Of a stretch of DNA of 64,000 bases, positions 60,890-64,000 are shown piece after piece. How positions within the stretch are numbered: the stretch's first letter is position 1; each line of letters starts with the position of its first letter. The notes beneath the pieces are model-generated. The model did no database searches. It was given only the letters and a program-made list of their open reading frames with translations, and was not told the DNA's origin. The stretch lies in contig JAVBKU010000011.1 in the NCBI GenBank assembly GCA_031553875.1, positions 20,242 through 84,241 on the forward strand. The letters are read 5' to 3'. The position numbers and the translations under genes are program-made. The DNA is from JAVBKU01 sp031553875. Its GTDB lineage: Bacteria > Bacteroidota > Bacteroidia > Bacteroidales > Rikenellaceae.

Positions 60890-62011
60890 ATGGAAAGATT
60901 GCGAACAAGAATAATAACCACCTTTAGTATAAAAGGAGAAAATAACCGTGACAGTAACCTGGAAGCTCTTAGGATACTGTCAATGTTTATGATAGTATGT
61001 CACCATATAATAGTGCATGGATTAGGTGTATTCAATGCGATAGACGGGAGCATGGCAACAACCGCCATACTTACGTCTATCGAATCATTTTTTATATACG
61101 GTGTAAATATATTTATTCTTATTTCCGGTTATTACGGTATAAAATTAAGTATCAGGAAGTTTATCTATCTGTGCTTGCTGGTATCGCTATATATGGTTCT
61201 AAATACGGTGCTTACTTTTTTCAGTACCGGACATATTGAATTCCGCCAGATAATAAATATTTTCCTGCCTGTATCCGCTGCCCCGGGGTGGTTCATCTTT
61301 AATTACTTCATATTGATGCTGGTATCACCGGTTATCAATAAGTTCGTAGATTTTGCCTCTAAATCAGAATATTCCAGGCAGATACTTATATTCATATTTA
61401 TGCTTTGTTATCTGGGATTTGTAAGAAGGCACTTTAACGGAGGATACGATATATGGAATTTTATATTGTTATACCTCGTTGCCAGGTATATTCATGTTTA
61501 TAACCTATTTGTAAATACCAGTCCTAAGAAATCTATCGGGGTATATGTGCTGTGTTCAATATTGATAGGAGGCATTGCATTATATATGAATTATCTAAAT
61601 CACCCCTCTTTGTCGTATCGGATTTTATGGTATAATAGCCCTTTGGTGCTAACGGGGAGTTTGGGTTTATTCATCTTATTTCGTAATATGAAGTTCAGAA
61701 ACTCGCTTGTCAATTGGATCGCATCATCGGTTTTTTCTGTTTATTTGGTACAGGAAGGTGCTGGTCTGATATGGTCGGGGGAATATATGTACAACAGGAT
61801 AGGGGAGATGTTCTTATCGCATTCACTAATTACGTTTGCTGCATTTATTATAGTATATATCATTTGTCTGTTTGTGACTGCTATAGTTCTGGACAAGCTG
61901 TTTAAAATAATCATTTCGTATATTATAGAACCGGTGACGCATATACTGAAGGCCGTTATAGATAAAACGTATCGTATAACATCATCAATAGTCGGTATTG
62001 ATCTGCCTTAG
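60890..62011 (+). CDS. Acyltransferase 3-family membrane protein
   Basis: This 373-residue integral membrane protein has about ten hydrophobic segments. The N-terminal RDSNLEALRILSMFMIVCHHIIVHG with two adjacent His is the catalytic start of the acyltransferase_3 (OafA/WecH) family. It would transfer acetyl or another acyl group to a cell-surface glycan. The gene is visibly more AT-rich than both neighbours, which suggests horizontal acquisition. It stands 35 bp after the methyltransferase. Confidence 0.85.
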   Translation: MERLRTRIITTFSIKGENNRDSNLEALRILSMFMIVCHHIIVHGLGVFNAIDGSMATTAILTSIESFFIYGVNIFILISGYYGIKLSIRKFIYLCLLVSLYMVLNTVLTFFSTGHIEFRQIINIFLPVSAAPGWFIFNYFILMLVSPVINKFVDFASKSEYSRQILIFIFMLCYLGFVRRHFNGGYDIWNFILLYLVARYIHVYNLFVNTSPKKSIGVYVLCSILIGGIALYMNYLNHPSLSYRILWYNSPLVLTGSLGLFILFRNMKFRNSLVNWIASSVFSVYLVQEGAGLIWSGEYMYNRIGEMFLSHSLITFAAFIIVYIICLFVTAIVLDKLFKIIISYIIEPVTHILKAVIDKTYRITSSIVGIDLP

Positions 62012-62079
62012 CCTATACTGCATGTTTCCTGCGAAAATGCTGAATAAAATTACCTAAACCTGAAAATACTAAAACCATT

Positions 62080-63900
62080 ATGAAAAAAGTCTACAATCTT
62101 CTGCTGGTGGCAGTGATGACTCTGCTTGTGGCAGGCGTTACAGCCGCTCCCGCCAAAAAAACGGCTAAGAGGGATATTCCCGCCGAACCGAAATTGCTCA
62201 AAACGATCGTCGTTGAGCACGCCATACCCTGGTGGGGTACCGGCTCCGCGCTCAACCCCCTTCGCGTCCCGCCTCCTCCCAAGGGTGCCAAGATCGAGTA
62301 TTTCGACCTTAACGGCGACGGCAAGCCCGACATGTTGCGCACCATACTTCCCAACGGGATGGGCGTGCAGTGGATCGACGATGACGGCGACATGAAGATC
62401 GGTGACCTCGCGGGCGACACCGATAACGACTGCGTGATGATCGACCGCAACCGTGACGGCCAGTACGGCGGCTACGGCGACTTTATCGTCGACTGGAACG
62501 ACACCGACGGCGACGGCAAGGCCGACATGCAGGTGGTCGTGGACAATGTTCCCGAGGATAAGAAATTTTCGCACGGCGGCGGCCACTATATGTGGGTGCT
62601 GGATACAGATAAGGACGATATATTCAACTATATCGACTGGGAGCTGGTGACCCTGCGCTGCTGGGTGCACAACGGCAAGGCCGACTTCTACGAAGACTAC
62701 CACGGCCACTCCCTCTTCCTCAAGATACACTCCACTCCCGAGAAGATCAACGACATCCGCCTTAACTGGGAGAACCCGTTCCTCTTCTACGATCCCGACA
62801 ATGACGGCCTCACCGAAATGGCTATCCGTTTCTGCGACACTCCTAAGAGGGGAGAGGGTACGGCTACGCTTTCCGGCAAGATCGACTGGGTGTCGCTGGC
62901 TTTCGACCTCGACAATGACAACGGTCCCGAGAATGAATTCGACTTCGACATGACCATACGCCTCACCGGCCCCGGTTTCGATTATATGGACCAGGTGCAT
63001 AAGTTCTCCAATATGCGGGGGCTGCCCGAGGCCGACCAGTTCTTTCTCGACCCCAAGTGGAGGCAGAATACCGAGCTTATCTACCCCGACCATGACGCGG
63101 CGTGGGATCTCACGTTTAAGCGCGGCGTGTGGGAGAAGGCATGGTTCGTGTTCGACGAGGACGGCGACTGCAAACGCTGGGAGCGCGTCGAACTGTACAA
63201 TGATGGCGACCTCTTCAAGATCGGGCCCCGCAACGGAGGTCTCGATGGTAATCCGCAGGCCGACGCCGTAGGCGACCGCGGTGAGTTCGACAATGACTTC
63301 TCAGGCAAGGGCCAGCTCTATATAGGTCGTTTCGACGGCCGCATGCACCTTTACGGCGCCGAGTGGGGCGCGTGGCGCATAGACCAGAGGGGTAACTCTT
63401 ACCAGGGCATGGGCGGCCTGTACGACGGTTACGGCCCCGGCAGACAGCAGAAAAATCCCGATAAATTCGCCACTGTGAAGTATGTCGACACCGACAACAA
63501 CGGCTTTATCGACGAGATATCGTATGACCTCGACTGCGATCAGGTGTTCGAACATGTTGTGTCTTTGAAGAAACTCGGCCTTGACGACAGGTGCGATATC
63601 ATCAACACTTCGCAGCTTAAGTACGAGGACTTCGTGGCGCTAAACACCCGCATGAGCCAGGCTCTGTGGGATAACGCCCAGAATGCAGTGAAGGTGGCCG
63701 ATAAATACAATATCAACACCCATTGGTACGCCCTGCTCAAGAGCCCCAAGTCTATCCGTCAGAAGTATGACAACGGCTACTGGTTGCAGTTCTACATCTA
63801 CCGCGATATGCTCGATATGGCCTACCGCCGTAACGATATGAAGCTGGTAGAGACCATCGACAAGGCCTACTACGGCGGCGATTGGAGTAAGATGCTGTAA
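62080..63900 (+). CDS. Secreted Asp-rich calcium-binding-like protein
   Basis: In this 606-residue protein, a signal peptide (1-23) is followed by many short loops of the EF-hand/dockerin kind rich in Asp and Gly (DLNGDGKPDM, DDDGDMKIGD, DTDNDCVMID, DTDGDGKADM, DPDNDGLTEM, DTDNNGFIDEI). They imply calcium-stabilised loops as in thrombospondin-type or FG-GAP-type proteins. The C-terminal third is helical (about 515-606). No catalytic motif is recognised. Secreted location and calcium binding are inferences from sequence pattern. Confidence 0.82.
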   Translation: MKKVYNLLLVAVMTLLVAGVTAAPAKKTAKRDIPAEPKLLKTIVVEHAIPWWGTGSALNPLRVPPPPKGAKIEYFDLNGDGKPDMLRTILPNGMGVQWIDDDGDMKIGDLAGDTDNDCVMIDRNRDGQYGGYGDFIVDWNDTDGDGKADMQVVVDNVPEDKKFSHGGGHYMWVLDTDKDDIFNYIDWELVTLRCWVHNGKADFYEDYHGHSLFLKIHSTPEKINDIRLNWENPFLFYDPDNDGLTEMAIRFCDTPKRGEGTATLSGKIDWVSLAFDLDNDNGPENEFDFDMTIRLTGPGFDYMDQVHKFSNMRGLPEADQFFLDPKWRQNTELIYPDHDAAWDLTFKRGVWEKAWFVFDEDGDCKRWERVELYNDGDLFKIGPRNGGLDGNPQADAVGDRGEFDNDFSGKGQLYIGRFDGRMHLYGAEWGAWRIDQRGNSYQGMGGLYDGYGPGRQQKNPDKFATVKYVDTDNNGFIDEISYDLDCDQVFEHVVSLKKLGLDDRCDIINTSQLKYEDFVALNTRMSQALWDNAQNAVKVADKYNINTHWYALLKSPKSIRQKYDNGYWLQFYIYRDMLDMAYRRNDMKLVETIDKAYYGGDWSKML

Positions 63901-63925
63901 TAGTTTGGTTGGAATTACGACGGGC

Positions 63926-63957
63926 GGCCCACACGGAAGTGTCGGCCCCCTTGTTTT
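63926..63957 (+). terminator. Probable terminator of the Asp-rich protein gene
   Basis: GGCC-C-ACAC-GGAA-GTGT-C-GGCC (63926-63947, one internal C-C mismatch) is followed by CCCTTGTTTTT. It lies 25 bp after the stop. Confidence 0.5.
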
Positions 63958-64000
63958 TAGGCTCACGCAAAACCATCATCTAAACGGCTGTGGAGGTCGG

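Noticed and set aside
62050..63093. 347-codon minus-strand frame over the Asp-rich protein
   Set aside because: The Val/His-rich sequence is the complement of Asp-rich codons (GAC read as GTC), so it is an artefact.

Overview
The window reads as the chromosome of a gut-type Bacteroidales bacterium, most like the higher-GC Rikenellaceae/Alistipes group (genus is inference). Supporting signs are promoters of the Bacteroidetes form TTTG-N19-TAnnTTTG, a secreted CAZyme repertoire (GH36, GH127, a GH50-like enzyme, a CE1-like esterase), a potassium-type membrane pyrophosphatase, and a BACON domain on a phage protein. The core genome is GC-rich. AT-richer islands occur at about 5.0-5.9 kb, 28-36 kb, 36-38 kb and 61-62 kb.

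Layout. 0-10.5 kb: secreted glycan-degrading proteins (partial secreted protein, GH36 alpha-galactosidase, esterase), panB, an orphan secreted protein, a SpoU-type RNA methyltransferase, the membrane pyrophosphatase hppA, a 450-bp intergenic region with a structured repeat, and an outer-membrane protein. 10.66-11.09 kb: tRNA-Thr(TGT), tRNA-Tyr(GTA), tRNA-Thr(GGT). 11.05-36.37 kb: an integrated element in tRNA-Thr(GGT), bounded by a 21-bp direct repeat. 36.5-64 kb: small orphan genes, tRNA-Gly, a DUF4491 membrane protein, GNAT, a nitroreductase with a 56-aa winged-helix partner, GH127, hydE, a DUF2264 lipoprotein, a GH50-like lipoprotein, a porin-like protein, exbB/exbD, glutamine synthetase, a PAS histidine kinase, a Mg2+ P-type ATPase, a DUF1254 lipoprotein, tRNA-Lys, a DUF5684 protein, xseA-xseB, a methyltransferase, an acyltransferase and a large Asp-rich secreted protein.

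The most interesting object is the 25.3-kb integrated element. It carries a tyrosine integrase with paired arm-type sites, an SOS-type S24 repressor with two 18-bp operators, a second S24 protein lacking a DNA-binding domain, a replication-initiator-like gene with internal iteron-like repeats, and an apparently intact P2/Mu-type contractile tail: sheath, tube, E/E' chaperone with a textbook -1 frameshift, tape measure, U, X, D, V, W, J, I. Three tandem fibre paralogues and a complete lysis set (possible holin, GH108 muramidase, u-spanin) follow. I find no terminase, portal, scaffold/protease or major capsid gene. It therefore looks like a tail-only (tailocin-like) provirus that kept its own integration machinery. 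Connector-type remnants (a gpW-DUF2190 fusion and a gpFII-like protein) sit where a head module would end. Whether it is a domesticated R-type bacteriocin, a deleted prophage or a satellite borrowing heads cannot be settled from sequence alone.

How the element's genes would work together (inference): DNA damage would cleave the repressor and release the operators. The early genes would act, and one long co-directional late operon from about 16.7 kb would make sheathed tails with several alternative fibres. The muramidase and spanin would then release them by lysis.
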